64,000 nucleotides of DNA from an uncultured Actinomycetes bacterium (GCA_937876245.1 CALEGP010000009.1:40527-104526); one strand, 5' to 3'. Shown: positions 45,799-57,685, numbered from the stretch's first letter. Translations and numbers: made by a program. Notes: generated by a model from the sequence alone, not told the origin.

Positions 45799-46950
45799 TC
45801 ACCGGGTGCGTAAATGGACGTTTTGGATAAGCCCAAGGCCAATTAAATTCGCAAACATGCTCGAACCACCATATGAGATAAATGGCAGAGGAACGCCCGT
45901 CATAGGAACCATACCCATTGTCATTCCAATATTTTCAAAAGTTTGGAATGCAAGCCAAGCAATTACTCCGACGCAGACGAGTCGGCCAAATAAATCATTT
46001 GTACGGCGGGCGATTGTGAAGGATCGGTAAAACAGCAAACCGAAGCAGAGCAAAATGAATCCACTACCTAAAAACCCTAATTCTTCTCCTGCTACCGTAA
46101 AAATAAAATCTGTATGTTGCTCCGGAACAAATCGGCCATTCGTTTGCGGTCCGTTAAATAGCCCCTTACCAGTAATTCCACCAGAACCGATCGTGATTCG
46201 GGATTGGCGAAGTTGATAGCCAGTTGCCTGAGGATCGGCAGAAGGGTCCACAAACGATTGCAACCTAGCAATTTGGTATTCGCTTACTACTCCCATTTTC
46301 ACCGCAGTAAATCCGCCCATGACAGCAAGCAAAAGTAACCCAACGACCCAACGAGTTGGGGCACCCGACGTCCCAATCATTACAACGATAGCAGCGCTGA
46401 TAATTACAACTGTTCCTAAATCTGGCTGCAACAAAATAAGCGCAACTGGAATAGCTGCAATGGCAAGAGCTTTTAACACATCTTGATCGGTTGGATTTGC
46501 ATCAATATCGCGCTTTTCGGCCAAGATCATTGAAATACCAACAATGATTCCTATTTTTGCCAACTCAGCAGGTTGGATTTGAAAGCCGCCAGGAAATGAA
46601 ATCCAAGCCTTAGCGCCATTTATTTCGCTGCCAAGTCCAGGAATTAACACAACAACTAAACCAAAAACTGCGAGACCCCAAACAATCGGTGTATAGGCAC
46701 GAAGTAACCGATAATCAATAAGTGTTGTTCCATATGCAAGCAAACCACCAATCAAAATATTAATGACATGTCGCTTTAAATAATATTGTGGGTCAAGACC
46801 TTGGGCTTCAAACCAACTCTTAGTCGCTGCATAAACAAGCAATGTGCCCATGACTAAGAGTGCGGCAACGCTAAGAGTAAGAAGGCGATCAAATCCTACG
46901 AAATTTTCGCGAAATTTATCGCGCCGACTATGTTGGTTATATATGGTCAT
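45799..46950 (-). CDS. rodA: Rod shape-determining protein RodA (SEDS glycosyltransferase)
   Basis: FtsW/RodA/SpoVE family: AELAKIGIIVG, PEQHTDFIFTVAGEELGF, TGVPLPFISYGGSS. Confidence 0.95.
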   Translation of the reverse strand: MTIYNQHSRRDKFRENFVGFDRLLTLSVAALLVMGTLLVYAATKSWFEAQGLDPQYYLKRHVINILIGGLLAYGTTLIDYRLLRAYTPIVWGLAVFGLVVVLIPGLGSEINGAKAWISFPGGFQIQPAELAKIGIIVGISMILAEKRDIDANPTDQDVLKALAIAAIPVALILLQPDLGTVVIISAAIVVMIGTSGAPTRWVVGLLLLAVMGGFTAVKMGVVSEYQIARLQSFVDPSADPQATGYQLRQSRITIGSGGITGKGLFNGPQTNGRFVPEQHTDFIFTVAGEELGFLGSGFILLCFGLLFYRSFTIARRTNDLFGRLVCVGVIAWLAFQTFENIGMTMGMVPMTGVPLPFISYGGSSMFANLIGLGLIQNVHLRTR

Positions 46951-49031
46951 GGTGTTACCAATTTAACGTTTTTGGGATCAACTTTAGGCAATTTCGTAGG
47001 GATACCATTTGGAAAAATTTTCTTAGTTGGATCAATTGCTCCATCTACCACGCCATAAAGGGCTGCATAGATATCTCTAACTCCCACTGCAGAAATTGAT
47101 GACCCGAAACCACCCTGACTAACAACCATAACAACTGCATATTTCGGCTTCTTAATAGGGGCAAAGGATGCAAACCAAGAGGTGTCGTCTTTAGCGCTTC
47201 CATCTTTATTTTTACTCAAATCCTGACCTGTTCCAGTTTTTCCGGCAACAGTTACCGGGAAGCTAGAAAATACCGCAGCTGCAGTTCCATCGGTAACAAC
47301 AGAGCGAAGTGCTTTGTGTAGAAACTTAACAGCTTTTTTTGGCAACATATTTTCCGCAACAACTTGGGGGGTAAATTCCTTGACAACTTCACCATTAGAT
47401 TTAACAACTGCTCTAGCTACTTCAGGCTTATAGATAGTCCCACCATTTGCGATTGCGGCATAGGTCTGAACCATTTGGATAGGTGTCATCAAAGTATCGC
47501 CTTGCCCTATCGAGAAGTTAACGGCATCTCCAGCACGAATTATATTTCCATCAAGACAATTCTCTCGGGCAATTTCAATTAAGTATGGCGTCAAATCTGA
47601 TTTCTTGGCACGTTTCTTAAAATTACAATAATAGTTCTTATACTCCTGATAAAAGTTCTCTTTCCACTGCCGATCAGGAAGGCGTCCCGAGGCTTCGCTT
47701 GGTAAGTCAATTCCAGTAACTTTTCCTAACCCAAATCCCCTAGCTGCTGTAAAGAAATAGTCATGCAAGCCCGAGTGAGGCGATAGGCCGCCATCTCGAA
47801 CCCATTCATCGTAAGCAATTTTATACCAAATAGTGTCGCAAGAAACAGCAATCGCCTTCTGCATATTCATTGTGCCCTGAGATTTAAGTTCGAAGTTACC
47901 GAATTCGCGATCACCAATTTGTACTCTTGATGGACATTTATATGTGCTGTTCATGTCATAACCAGCATCCATCGCAGCAACAACTGAAATTGTCTTAAAT
48001 GTTGAAGCAGGGGCGTACATTCCTTGTAGAGGTCTGGAGAGTGCCGGCACTCCAGAATCTTCACTATATAAATTCTTTGCTTGAGATTGTGTCAAGCCGA
48101 CTTGCCAGATATTTGGATCATAAGTTGGATAGGAAGCAAGAGCCAATATTTTCCCGCTGTTTACATCCATGACAATTGCAGCTCCGCCATCAGCTCGGTA
48201 GCCCAAGGATTTCGATCTCAATACCGAAGTTCTAAGAGCCTCTTCAGTTGCGGCTTGGAGTCTGGCATCCAAATTTGTAACCAGGTTAAAACCAGATATC
48301 GCAGGCGTACTTTTTGCCTGACGAGTAACTGATTCCACACGGTCAACTGTTACCGTCTTAATTCCAGCTCGGCCCCGAAGGTAATCGTCATACTCAAATT
48401 CCAAGCCATCTTTCCCGATGCTTTCCTCACGGTAATAATTTTTACCGGAATTAAGCAAATCGGTTTCGCTGACGGATCCCACATAACCTAAAACATGAGC
48501 AGCATTCTCTCCTGCCATTGCTGGATAGCTGCGCACTGGAATAGATCTTGCGCTGACCCCAGGAAATAGATCAGAATTTTCCAAAACCTTTAGCGCCTGC
48601 TCCTTAGTCGCAGTTCTAGTTACTGGAATTGGCTGGAATCGTGTGCCCTTCCAGCATCCAGCATTTTTTGATGAAGGTAACTCTCCACAAAGTCTTGTAG
48701 TGATAAAAACGCTCTCAGGTTTTTTCCCCACTAATTTTGCAACACGGTTAAGAACGTTAAGTCCCTTGTTAGGCAACTTATCAATTGTGCTTCGATCTAC
48801 TGAAATAACTAATCCTGGCCGATCCATCGCCAGAGGGATGCCCGAGCTATCTACAATTGCACCTCGAATTGCTGGATTTACGACATCTCTGCTCTGAATA
48901 CTCAACGCGGCATCTTGATACTTAACGCTTGCTGAAACTTGCAAGTAAAAGAGACGACCCCCAAGTGCAAGCATCAGTGAGAAAATCAATGCCTGAACAA
49001 TAATTAAATTCAGCCGGGAACGAAGGTTCAT
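46947..49031 (-). CDS. mrdA: Penicillin-binding protein 2
   Basis: Transpeptidase motifs PASTFKTI, SCDT, AGKTGTGQ; mre-mrd cluster. Confidence 0.94.
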   Translation of the reverse strand: MNLRSRLNLIIVQALIFSLMLALGGRLFYLQVSASVKYQDAALSIQSRDVVNPAIRGAIVDSSGIPLAMDRPGLVISVDRSTIDKLPNKGLNVLNRVAKLVGKKPESVFITTRLCGELPSSKNAGCWKGTRFQPIPVTRTATKEQALKVLENSDLFPGVSARSIPVRSYPAMAGENAAHVLGYVGSVSETDLLNSGKNYYREESIGKDGLEFEYDDYLRGRAGIKTVTVDRVESVTRQAKSTPAISGFNLVTNLDARLQAATEEALRTSVLRSKSLGYRADGGAAIVMDVNSGKILALASYPTYDPNIWQVGLTQSQAKNLYSEDSGVPALSRPLQGMYAPASTFKTISVVAAMDAGYDMNSTYKCPSRVQIGDREFGNFELKSQGTMNMQKAIAVSCDTIWYKIAYDEWVRDGGLSPHSGLHDYFFTAARGFGLGKVTGIDLPSEASGRLPDRQWKENFYQEYKNYYCNFKKRAKKSDLTPYLIEIARENCLDGNIIRAGDAVNFSIGQGDTLMTPIQMVQTYAAIANGGTIYKPEVARAVVKSNGEVVKEFTPQVVAENMLPKKAVKFLHKALRSVVTDGTAAAVFSSFPVTVAGKTGTGQDLSKNKDGSAKDDTSWFASFAPIKKPKYAVVMVVSQGGFGSSISAVGVRDIYAALYGVVDGAIDPTKKIFPNGIPTKLPKVDPKNVKLVTP

Positions 49032-49549
49032 CTGTGATCACTTGAAGCCAAGGTGAAAGATCTAAATTTGGCCAGACCTGGAAGTAAAATTGGTGAAAAT
49101 AACAGTATCCAAAGCGCATTACCAAAAATAATCTGGAAATTAACCGCCATATTTCCGTTATTTTCGCCAAGAATTATTCCAAGTAATAGAAAAATTATGA
49201 GAGTGAAACTCACACCGACTGTTACAAATAAAACAAATGCCAAAGGTCTTTCAGTGAAATCACCGATACTCTCTCGATTTCTTGAAAATAAGAATCCCAC
49301 GATTGTAAGAATTAGCGCCCACTTACCAAGGGGTGAGTCAGTAGAAGGAGAAAGATCTTGAATAATTCCGCCTATAAAACCTAAGGCGATTGCGCCAAAT
49401 CTATCCTCAAGGGCCATTAATCCGAGTAGAGCGCATAGGTAAAATGAAAAAGTAGCAATTGGAAATTGGATCTTAGAAATAGCAGATTCTTGAATAATAA
49501 AGAGTGAAGAAAGTAATAACCCATTAATCCCTGCTCGTGACCAACTCAA
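49028..49549 (-). CDS. mreD: Rod shape-determining protein MreD
   Basis: Multi-TM protein between mreC and mrdA. Confidence 0.85.
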   Translation of the reverse strand: MSWSRAGINGLLLSSLFIIQESAISKIQFPIATFSFYLCALLGLMALEDRFGAIALGFIGGIIQDLSPSTDSPLGKWALILTIVGFLFSRNRESIGDFTERPLAFVLFVTVGVSFTLIIFLLLGIILGENNGNMAVNFQIIFGNALWILLFSPILLPGLAKFRSFTLASSDHR

Positions 49550-50490
49550 TTCTTAGCCTTGCTTGTCGGTACTGGCGAAACTTCAGGAACTGGAGATTGT
49601 GTTACATAAATCGTCTCCGTTGGCACTGGCGTCGGAACTGGAACCAAGGCATCTTTGGGTCCTCCGTTATAACTTTTAACTATTATGGAGACCACACCCA
49701 AACTTCCAAGGGATGAATAACTTCTTACGCTTGCTTCTTGAGTTAGTGTTCCTGTCGTATTTTTTACCGCTTTTACATATCCGACCGGCAGCCCAGGTAT
49801 GAATGGTCTGTCATTATCACTTCCAAGTGAGAGCAAAACATCGCCTACTTCTATACTCCCGGAAGGATCAAGTAATTTCAGCGTGTAGTTACTTCCCCCC
49901 TCGCCCAGAAGGACACCCACGCTTTGACTTCGAGCTATCCGGACTCCAACACGAAAAGTTGGATCATTCATTAACAACACAATCGAAGAAGTGGCTGTCG
50001 TGCTTTTCACAACTCCGACTAAACCGAGTTCTCCCATGACCGTCATGTCTTTTTTAACGCCATCATTCGATCCGGAGTCGATTGTGATTGTCTGACTAAA
50101 AGTCGAAGAACTGCCTTTGCCGATTACTCGAGCTGAGACTACTTTGTAACCACCACGACCTGCTAAATCTAAAACGCTCTGCAATTTCTTTAGCTGGCCC
50201 GCAGTGTCCTTATTAAATATCGCTTTTTTGCGAAGTTTAATATTTTCTTCTTCCAATATTTTTAGCTTGTTCTTTGTTGCACCAAAACTCTTAATGTCCG
50301 AGAAGAAATTGCCTACTGGGGTAAATAGATCAGATACGCCTCTTTGAAATGGTGCCAAAATAGTTTGAGTTACCGACCTCGAATTCTGCGTAAAACTCAC
50401 ACCGCGCAAATCGAGCGTGATTAGAAAAAGCGAAGTGACTAGGAGAATTACAAGTAAAAGCCGTGAGCGATTGCTTCCACCAGCTGCCAC
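49546..50490 (-). CDS. mreC: Rod shape-determining protein MreC
   Basis: N-terminal TM, coiled coil, ARVIGKGSSSTFSQTITIDSGSNDGVKKDMTVM. Confidence 0.93.
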   Translation of the reverse strand: MAAGGSNRSRLLLVILLVTSLFLITLDLRGVSFTQNSRSVTQTILAPFQRGVSDLFTPVGNFFSDIKSFGATKNKLKILEEENIKLRKKAIFNKDTAGQLKKLQSVLDLAGRGGYKVVSARVIGKGSSSTFSQTITIDSGSNDGVKKDMTVMGELGLVGVVKSTTATSSIVLLMNDPTFRVGVRIARSQSVGVLLGEGGSNYTLKLLDPSGSIEVGDVLLSLGSDNDRPFIPGLPVGYVKAVKNTTGTLTQEASVRSYSSLGSLGVVSIIVKSYNGGPKDALVPVPTPVPTETIYVTQSPVPEVSPVPTSKAKN

Positions 50491-50502
50491 TTTATAAACT
50501 CC

Positions 50503-51546
50503 TTAACGGCGAGGTTCAGAAATCAAGACTTTTTCTAAAGCTTCAAATTCCTCGACGCACTTTCCTGAGCCTTCAGCAACGGCCTGCAATGGACGTTCGC
50601 TAATGTGAACCGGCATTCCAGTTTCATGGCGAAGTCGCTCATCTAAACCGCGAAGAAGCGCGCCACCACCAGTTAATACAATTCCACGATCCATTAAATC
50701 GCTGGCCAATTCTGGCGGTGTCTTATCAAGAGTACTTTTAACAGCATTAACGATTTGGTTTACTGGATCTTCAAGTGCCCTGCGAATCTCTTCAGCCGAG
50801 ACGCGAATTGTTTTTGGAAGCCCAGTTGCAAGATCTCGGCCACGAATTTCGGCATCTGGTTCGCCAGGTAGTTGATAGGCAGAACCAATGGCCATCTTGA
50901 TTTCTTCAGCAGTTCTCTCGCCCAATAAGAGCGAATATTCGCGCTTAACCCAATCGATAATCGCTTGATCAAGCTCATCCCCGCCGATGCGTATCGAGAG
51001 CGCAGTAACAATTCCACCTAATGAAATAACTGCAACTTCCGTCGTGCCTCCACCAATGTCTACAATCATATTTCCAGTTGGTTCATGAATTGGTAGACCT
51101 GCACCAATAGCAGCTGCCATAGGTTCTTCAATTATGTAAACCTTGCGGGCGCCGGCCGCATATCCTGCATCCTTAACAGCGCGCTGTTCTACTCCAGTAA
51201 TTCCTGACGGAACACAAACTACAATTCGAGGCTTTGCTAGATAACGACGACGGTGAACTTTTTGGATAAAGTAGCGAAGCATCCGTTCGGTTGTGTCGAA
51301 GTCTGCGATAACACCATCTTTAAGTGGACGAATTGCCACAATATTGCCAGGCGTGCGTCCAATCATTCGCTTAGCTTCAATACCTACAGCAAGAATTCCA
51401 CCGGTGTCTTGATTTACTGCAACAACACTTGGCTCATTGAGAACAATTCCACGCCCACGAACATAGACGAGAGTATTTGCGGTTCCTAAGTCGACTGCCA
51501 TATCTCTTCCGATAAATGACATGCGATTTGGGTTCTTTTTGCTCAT
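50503..51546 (-). CDS. mreB: Rod shape-determining protein MreB
   Basis: [45 protein letters not shown]. Confidence 0.97.
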   Translation of the reverse strand: MSKKNPNRMSFIGRDMAVDLGTANTLVYVRGRGIVLNEPSVVAVNQDTGGILAVGIEAKRMIGRTPGNIVAIRPLKDGVIADFDTTERMLRYFIQKVHRRRYLAKPRIVVCVPSGITGVEQRAVKDAGYAAGARKVYIIEEPMAAAIGAGLPIHEPTGNMIVDIGGGTTEVAVISLGGIVTALSIRIGGDELDQAIIDWVKREYSLLLGERTAEEIKMAIGSAYQLPGEPDAEIRGRDLATGLPKTIRVSAEEIRRALEDPVNQIVNAVKSTLDKTPPELASDLMDRGIVLTGGGALLRGLDERLRHETGMPVHISERPLQAVAEGSGKCVEEFEALEKVLISEPRR

Positions 51547-51560
51547 TTGAGACCTCTCAA

Positions 51561-51995
51561 TTAATTTAACTCGGGGAAAAATATTTCGATTTCACGTAGC
51601 GCTGACTGGGTTGAATCAGAGCCGTGAACAATATTTTGTACAACTTTTGTTCCTTGATCACGAGCAAGATCACCACGAATTGTTCCAGGTTCAGCAGTTG
51701 TTGGATCCGTAGCTCCGGCCAATTTTCTAAAACCTTCGATTACGCGATTGCCTTCAGCGATTATTGCAACGATTGGCCCAGAGAGCATAAATTCAAGAAG
51801 TGGTTCATAAAAAGGTTTGTCTACATGCTCCTCATAATGTTTTGCCAAAATTTCACGAGTTGGTTCCATCATTTTAAGGCCAACAACTTTATAACCCTTT
51901 GATTCAACGCGGCTTATCACTTCACCTATTAATGATCTGCGGACACCATCTGGTTTTACCAAGATAAGCGTGCGCTCTATTTTCTCTGGATTCAC
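51561..51995 (-). CDS. ndk: Nucleoside diphosphate kinase
   Basis: [33 protein letters not shown] start at 51995 proposed ([10 protein letters not shown]), 7 nt after TAGACT. Confidence 0.95.
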   Translation of the reverse strand: MNPEKIERTLILVKPDGVRRSLIGEVISRVESKGYKVVGLKMMEPTREILAKHYEEHVDKPFYEPLLEFMLSGPIVAIIAEGNRVIEGFRKLAGATDPTTAEPGTIRGDLARDQGTKVVQNIVHGSDSTQSALREIEIFFPELN

Positions 51996-52049
51996 AGGCA
52001 GCAGTCTAATGCGAGCTCGCAAAAGCTCTTAATCCTTGATTTTTGACTG

Positions 52050-52382
52050 TCATTTGAGTGGTATTTGTCGCAAAAGCTCGGCCCGGATGGCCTCGCCTTT
52101 CCTGCCGACAAGAAATGCGCTAATCCAGAGGCCGGCAAATAGCGCCCCCATGAAATACATCGGCGTTACAACTGTGCCATATGCAATCATGGCCATTTGT
52201 AAACCTGTCCCTAATATCCAGCCAATTTTATATTTCATTAATCCAGCACAAATTAAAAGCGCGATGGCTAAAGCTCCACCAATTGAAAGTGCGCCACCGC
52301 CATGTTCACCCATCGCAAGCAAAACCGCAAAACCCATAACAAATGCTTCCATCGTCAATACCGCAGCACTTAGAACTCTCAT
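52050..52382 (-). CDS. DUF4233-like membrane protein
   Basis: Small multi-TM protein between folC and ndk, the usual actinobacterial position. Confidence 0.75.
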   Translation of the reverse strand: MRVLSAAVLTMEAFVMGFAVLLAMGEHGGGALSIGGALAIALLICAGLMKYKIGWILGTGLQMAMIAYGTVVTPMYFMGALFAGLWISAFLVGRKGEAIRAELLRQIPLK

Positions 52383-53749
52383 TTCCCTGCGCCCGCCTCA
52401 TTACTTGTTCCAATTTTTCGCAAAATTACTCGAGCTGATCCCGCTGTTACCACAGAACCGGTCACCACCACAGCACTAACCCCATCGCTTACTTGATTTA
52501 TGAGAGTAGCTTGTTCCATCGCATAAGTTATTGCTGAGCGCAAATCATTTTCTTGAAATACTCGATCTTGACCAAAAACTGCAACTGCCTCCTTGAAAAG
52601 TTGAGCAACAGGAAGCGCCCGGGATGACTCGGATTGCGTAACAACAATTCGATCGACTACGGGCTCCAACGCCTTTAAAATTCCTACTCCATCTTTTTCG
52701 CTTAAAATTCCCAAGACACAGAAAATTGATTCAAAATCAAATTCGGTACTTAAAGTTTGAGCCAGCGCTTTTGCTCCATGTGGATTGTGTGCCGCATCAA
52801 TTATTACTGTTGGGTCTCGATGCAAAATTTCTAGGCGTCCGGGTGAAACAACGCTTGCGAAAGCACTTCGCACTAACTCCTCATCCAATTTAACTCCGGC
52901 AAATGCCTCAACCGTTGCTATTGCAATCACGGCGTTTGCGGCCTGGTGTGAACCATGAAGGGGTAAATAAATATCGGAGTACTCCCCATAAATACCTTTT
53001 ATGGCGAGCAGCTGTCCGCCGACCGCTAAATTCCGATTGAGTAGTGCAAACTCGATTCCCTCACGATATGGGATTGCAGATTTCTCTAAAACTTTCTCCA
53101 GAAGGATTCGCGCGACTTCCGGCTCTTGGGCCGCCAGAACTACGTGAGATTCTGGCTTAATAATTCCAGCTTTAGTTCTTGCAATTTCTTCAATTGTTTC
53201 CCCCAGAAACTCCGTATGATCCAAGCCGATAGGCATTAATACCGAAACAGCGCTCTGAACAACGTTTGTCGCATCCCAATCCCCGCCCATTCCAACTTCG
53301 ATAATTCCTACATCAACTGGATGCTCTGCAAATGCCACAAAAGCCAGTGCAGTTAGTGCTTCGAAATATGAAATCGGAACAGCGGATTTTGCATCTATTA
53401 ACTCAAGATAGAGCGCAATATCGTTATAGGTTGCAATAAATTCGGCAGCTGAGATTTGAGAGCCTTTTATCGAAATTCTTTCCAAAAAACTTTCCAAATG
53501 TGGACTCGTGAAGCGGCCAGTGCGGTAATCAAGTTCGGTTAATAGCGCATCAATCATCCGCGACGTACTTGTCTTACCGTTAGTCCCACCAATATGAATT
53601 GTTGGAAAGGAGAGCTGTGGCGAACCAAGTGCATCGACAAGAGGCGCAATTCTTTCTAGTGAAGGATCAATCTGACTCTCTGGCCAACGTTCCATCAATG
53701 AGGCCTCGATAACTTTTAAGATCTCGAGATCTTCTGCCGAGTTCATCAT
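52379..53749 (-). CDS. folC: Bifunctional folylpolyglutamate synthase/dihydrofolate synthase
   Basis: HIGGTNGKTSTSRMIDALL, VGIIEVGMGGDWDATNV, DAAHNPHGAKAL. Confidence 0.95.
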   Translation of the reverse strand: MMNSAEDLEILKVIEASLMERWPESQIDPSLERIAPLVDALGSPQLSFPTIHIGGTNGKTSTSRMIDALLTELDYRTGRFTSPHLESFLERISIKGSQISAAEFIATYNDIALYLELIDAKSAVPISYFEALTALAFVAFAEHPVDVGIIEVGMGGDWDATNVVQSAVSVLMPIGLDHTEFLGETIEEIARTKAGIIKPESHVVLAAQEPEVARILLEKVLEKSAIPYREGIEFALLNRNLAVGGQLLAIKGIYGEYSDIYLPLHGSHQAANAVIAIATVEAFAGVKLDEELVRSAFASVVSPGRLEILHRDPTVIIDAAHNPHGAKALAQTLSTEFDFESIFCVLGILSEKDGVGILKALEPVVDRIVVTQSESSRALPVAQLFKEAVAVFGQDRVFQENDLRSAITYAMEQATLINQVSDGVSAVVVTGSVVTAGSARVILRKIGTSNEAGAGK

Positions 53750-56349
53750 TTCTTGGGCAGCGCGGCAAGCTGTAATAAAATGCTTTCAATGTCAGCCGTT
53801 GTCTGGGTTAGTCGAGCTCTAATTTCTTGGACTACTTCGATAGGTGCTTTTGCCATGAATCCTTCATTTTCTAATTTTACTTTTGCGGTTGCTCGATCTT
53901 TCTCAGCCGTGGCCAGATCCTTGGTAAGTCGTGCACCTTCGGCAACAATATCGATTGCTCCCGTTAAATCGAATTCTACTTTGACTTTTCCTACTTCTAT
54001 GGCTGCACCAGGTGAACCGGTTAGTTTTTCTATTCGGCATACTTGGCGAATTGCTGATTCGTAGGGGCTCAGCGCATTCAGACCAATTAAATTTGCGCCA
54101 ATTTTCGTCGAAGTTTTGATTCCTTGATCATTTCGAAATCTACGAACCTCAGTTATGAGATCGCGAAGTTGGCCCACGATTTGTTTTGCTTCCTCGCTTC
54201 TATTCTCAGGGTTTGCAGCTGGCCATGAAGCAGTAACTAAAGTTTCACCTCCAGTGAATGAGCACCAAAGCTCTTCGGTGATAAATGGCATGACTGGGTG
54301 CATTAAGCGAAGAAGTTGATCCAGGACATGACCCAATACCCGTTTTGAGTTATCAGCAGTCGTGCCACCTTTCGCAAATGTCGCCTTTGAAAGCTCGAGG
54401 TACCAGTCACATAAATCATCCCAAGCGAAGTGATAAATAATTTCGCAAGCTTTCGCAAATTCGAATTTCTCAAATAACTGGTCTACAGAATCCACTGTCT
54501 CATCAAGCCGAGTCAATATCCATTGATCGACAGCATTGAGAGAATCAAATTTCGGCAGTTCACCAGTTGTGTTGGCGCCATTCATGATTGCAAAACGCGA
54601 TGCATTCCAAAGTTTTGTTGCAAAATTTCTAGCTCCACCTATCCATTCTTCAGCGATGGCTTGATCAGTTCCAGGATTTGCTCCTCGAGCAAGGGTGAAA
54701 CGCAGCGCATCTGAACCATATTTATCCATGAATTCAATTGGGTCGACAGTATTGCCGCGAGATTTACTCATCTTCTTGCCAAAACGATCTCGAACTAAAC
54801 CGTGCAGAGAAATTGTATGGAACGGCGCTATCCCGTCAGTGACAAATAGTCCAAGAAGAACCATTCGAGCGACCCAGAAAAACAATATGTCATAACCCGT
54901 TACTAGGACACTCGTTGGGAAAAACTTTGCAAGATCATCAGTCTTATCTGGCCAGCCTAAAGTTGAAAATGGCCAAAGCCCCGAAGAGAACCAAGTATCT
55001 AGAACATCTGGATCTTGAATATATCCAGCAGGCGGCTTCTCGTCAGGTCCGCATACTACGACTTCACCATTAGGTCCATAATAAACTGGAATTTGATGTC
55101 CCCACCAAAGCTGGCGCGAAATACACCAGTCATGCATGTTGTCGACCCAATCAAAATAACGTGGTGCAAGTTCTTCTGGTTCAATTTTAATTCTTCCATC
55201 ACGAACTGCATCCCCGGCCGCTTTCGCAAGTGGTGCAACTTTCACAAACCATTGTTTCGAAAGTCTTGGTTCGACAGTCGTGTCACACCGTTGGCAGTGA
55301 CCAACCGCGTGAACATATGGCCGTTTCTCAGCAACAATACGCCCCATTTTGCGAAGTTCTTCTACTACTTCCTTCCGGGCGTCGAATCGATCCATGCCAT
55401 CAAATCGAGTTCCCGAATTCTCCATAATTCCGTGTTGGTTCATAATGATTGGCATTTCAATTCCATGTCGCATTGCCATTTCGAAGTCATTGGGGTCGTG
55501 TGCACCGGTTACTTTTACTGCTCCGGTTCCAAATTCTGGATCAACTAATTCATCGGCAATAATCGGAATCATGCGATTTACGAGCGGCAATAAGACGAAT
55601 TTCCCAACCATGTCCTTATAGCGTGGATCATCTGGATGAACCGCTACAGCGCCATCGCCCATCATTGTCTCTGCGCGAGTTGTTGCAACCACAATAGAAA
55701 TATCGTCATCACCATAACGAACTTGAACAAATTCACCCGAGTCATCACTGTGTTCAACTTCAATATCTGAAAGCGCAGTCAGACACCTTGGACACCAGTT
55801 GATGATTCGTTCGGCGCGATAAATTAAATCTGCTTCATAAAGTCTCTTAAATATTTCAAGTACTGCTTTGGATAATCCCGCATCCATAGTAAAACGCTCT
55901 CGTGACCAATCGACCGAATCACCAAGGCGCTTCATTTGGTCCAGAATCAATCCACCGGATTCTGCTTTCCATTCCCAAACTTTTGCCGCAAATTCCTCGC
56001 GACCCAGATCGTGCCTAGACAAACCAGCCGCGGCAAGTTGCTTTTCAACAACGTTCTGCGTTGCGATTCCGGCATGATCCATTCCAGGAAGCCAGAGGGC
56101 TTCAAAACCTTTCATGCGTTTCATACGAATTAAAATATCTTGAAGCGTGTGATCAAGTGCGTGCCCGATGTGAAGACTTCCAGTGACATTGGGAGGTGGA
56201 ATTACAATCGTGAAAGGTGGTTTCGTTGATTTGGCATCAGCGGTGAAGTAACCTGCTAAGAGCCATTTTTGATAGAGCGGTGCTTCGATGTCGGCAGGAG
56301 TAAATGTCGCCGCTAACTCTTTTTTATTAGATTTATTGCCTTCGCTCAT
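53746..56349 (-). CDS. valS: Valyl-tRNA synthetase
   Basis: PPPNVTGSLHIGHAL, KKMSKSRGNTVDP; start MSEGNKS at 56349 proposed. Confidence 0.97.
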   Translation of the reverse strand: MSEGNKSNKKELAATFTPADIEAPLYQKWLLAGYFTADAKSTKPPFTIVIPPPNVTGSLHIGHALDHTLQDILIRMKRMKGFEALWLPGMDHAGIATQNVVEKQLAAAGLSRHDLGREEFAAKVWEWKAESGGLILDQMKRLGDSVDWSRERFTMDAGLSKAVLEIFKRLYEADLIYRAERIINWCPRCLTALSDIEVEHSDDSGEFVQVRYGDDDISIVVATTRAETMMGDGAVAVHPDDPRYKDMVGKFVLLPLVNRMIPIIADELVDPEFGTGAVKVTGAHDPNDFEMAMRHGIEMPIIMNQHGIMENSGTRFDGMDRFDARKEVVEELRKMGRIVAEKRPYVHAVGHCQRCDTTVEPRLSKQWFVKVAPLAKAAGDAVRDGRIKIEPEELAPRYFDWVDNMHDWCISRQLWWGHQIPVYYGPNGEVVVCGPDEKPPAGYIQDPDVLDTWFSSGLWPFSTLGWPDKTDDLAKFFPTSVLVTGYDILFFWVARMVLLGLFVTDGIAPFHTISLHGLVRDRFGKKMSKSRGNTVDPIEFMDKYGSDALRFTLARGANPGTDQAIAEEWIGGARNFATKLWNASRFAIMNGANTTGELPKFDSLNAVDQWILTRLDETVDSVDQLFEKFEFAKACEIIYHFAWDDLCDWYLELSKATFAKGGTTADNSKRVLGHVLDQLLRLMHPVMPFITEELWCSFTGGETLVTASWPAANPENRSEEAKQIVGQLRDLITEVRRFRNDQGIKTSTKIGANLIGLNALSPYESAIRQVCRIEKLTGSPGAAIEVGKVKVEFDLTGAIDIVAEGARLTKDLATAEKDRATAKVKLENEGFMAKAPIEVVQEIRARLTQTTADIESILLQLAALPKK

Positions 56350-56365
56350 AGGGGTTGAGTCTAGA

Positions 56366-57673
56366 TTAAGCGCTCTTCTCTTCCGAATCCTTGGTGGCCT
56401 TATCAACCTTACTTTGACGTTTTAGGCTCCCAGCAGGGCGATTTACCAATATCGGAACGGCTTCTTTCAGTACTACTTGTGGCGTAATTATCACCTTTGC
56501 CACATCTGATTTCGATGGAATTTCATACATCACCCCAAGCAAAGTTTCTTCCATGATTGCACGAAGCCCTCTTGCACCTGTTCCGCGCTTGATGGCGAGG
56601 TCAGCAATGACCTCTAGCGCTTCCATGGAAAATTCAAGTTCAACATCATCGAGTTCGAACAGCTTCTGATATTGCTTAACTAGAGCATTCTTTGGTTCGG
56701 TAAGAATTTCCATAAGCGCAGGGCGATCCAAGTTTTCAACGCTCGTGATGATTGGCAGTCTGCCAATAAATTCTGGAATCATGCCGAATTTCAATAAATC
56801 TTCTGGCATAACATCTGAAAAGTAATCCTTCGCAGCATTTTCTTCTGCGCTCTGCAAGGTCGCGTTAAACCCGACACCAGCTTTACCTTTACGTCCTTCA
56901 ATAATTTTTTCTAGGCCGGCAAATGCTCCGCCTACTATGAAGAGAATGTTCGTAGTATCAATTTGAAGAAATTCTTGATGTGGGTGTTTGCGGCCACCCT
57001 GAGGAGGGACTGCCGCAGTTGTGCCTTCTAAAATTTTCAGAAGCGCTTGCTGTACGCCTTCGCCTGACACATCACGCGTGATTGAAGGGTTCTCGCTCTT
57101 GCGGGCAACTTTATCAATTTCATCGATATAAATAATTCCGGTTTCAGCTTTCTTAACATCATAATCTGCGGCCTGAATCAATTTAAGCAAAATATTTTCT
57201 ACATCTTCTCCGACATAACCGGCTTCGGTTAGAGCAGTTGCATCAGCAATCGCAAAGGGAACATTTAAGATTCGCGCTAAAGTCTGAGCTAGAAGTGTTT
57301 TTCCGCATCCCGTTGGACCAAGGATTAAGATATTTGATTTAGATAATTCAATTGATTCATCGCGTTTTGATTCACCCGATTGCACTCGTTTGTAATGATT
57401 GTAAACAGCAACTGAAAGTGATTTCTTTGCCCGATCCTGGCCAACGACATATTGATCTAAAAATTCATATATTTCTTGAGGTTTAGGGAGTTCAGTAAAG
57501 CCAAGAGAACTGGTCTCTTCGAGCTCTTCGATAATGATTTCATTGCAGAGTTCAATGCACTCATCGCAAATATAAACTCCAGGGCCAGCGATTAACTTCT
57601 TGACTTGCTTCTGGGTTTTACCGCAGAACGAACATTTCAACAGGTCGCCTGATTCTCCGATGCGCGTATTCAT
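56366..57673 (-). CDS. clpX: ATP-dependent Clp protease ATP-binding subunit ClpX
   Basis: Zinc-binding [11 protein letters not shown]...[23 protein letters not shown]. Confidence 0.97.
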   Translation of the reverse strand: MNTRIGESGDLLKCSFCGKTQKQVKKLIAGPGVYICDECIELCNEIIIEELEETSSLGFTELPKPQEIYEFLDQYVVGQDRAKKSLSVAVYNHYKRVQSGESKRDESIELSKSNILILGPTGCGKTLLAQTLARILNVPFAIADATALTEAGYVGEDVENILLKLIQAADYDVKKAETGIIYIDEIDKVARKSENPSITRDVSGEGVQQALLKILEGTTAAVPPQGGRKHPHQEFLQIDTTNILFIVGGAFAGLEKIIEGRKGKAGVGFNATLQSAEENAAKDYFSDVMPEDLLKFGMIPEFIGRLPIITSVENLDRPALMEILTEPKNALVKQYQKLFELDDVELEFSMEALEVIADLAIKRGTGARGLRAIMEETLLGVMYEIPSKSDVAKVIITPQVVLKEAVPILVNRPAGSLKRQSKVDKATKDSEEKSA

Positions 57674-57679
57674 AAGAGA

Positions 57680-57685
57680 AGGCTA
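57680..57685 (-). promoter_or_regulatory. Putative -10 box TAGCCT, 6 nt before clpX ATG (leaderless)
   Basis: Minus strand reads TAGCCT-tctctt-ATG. Confidence 0.5.
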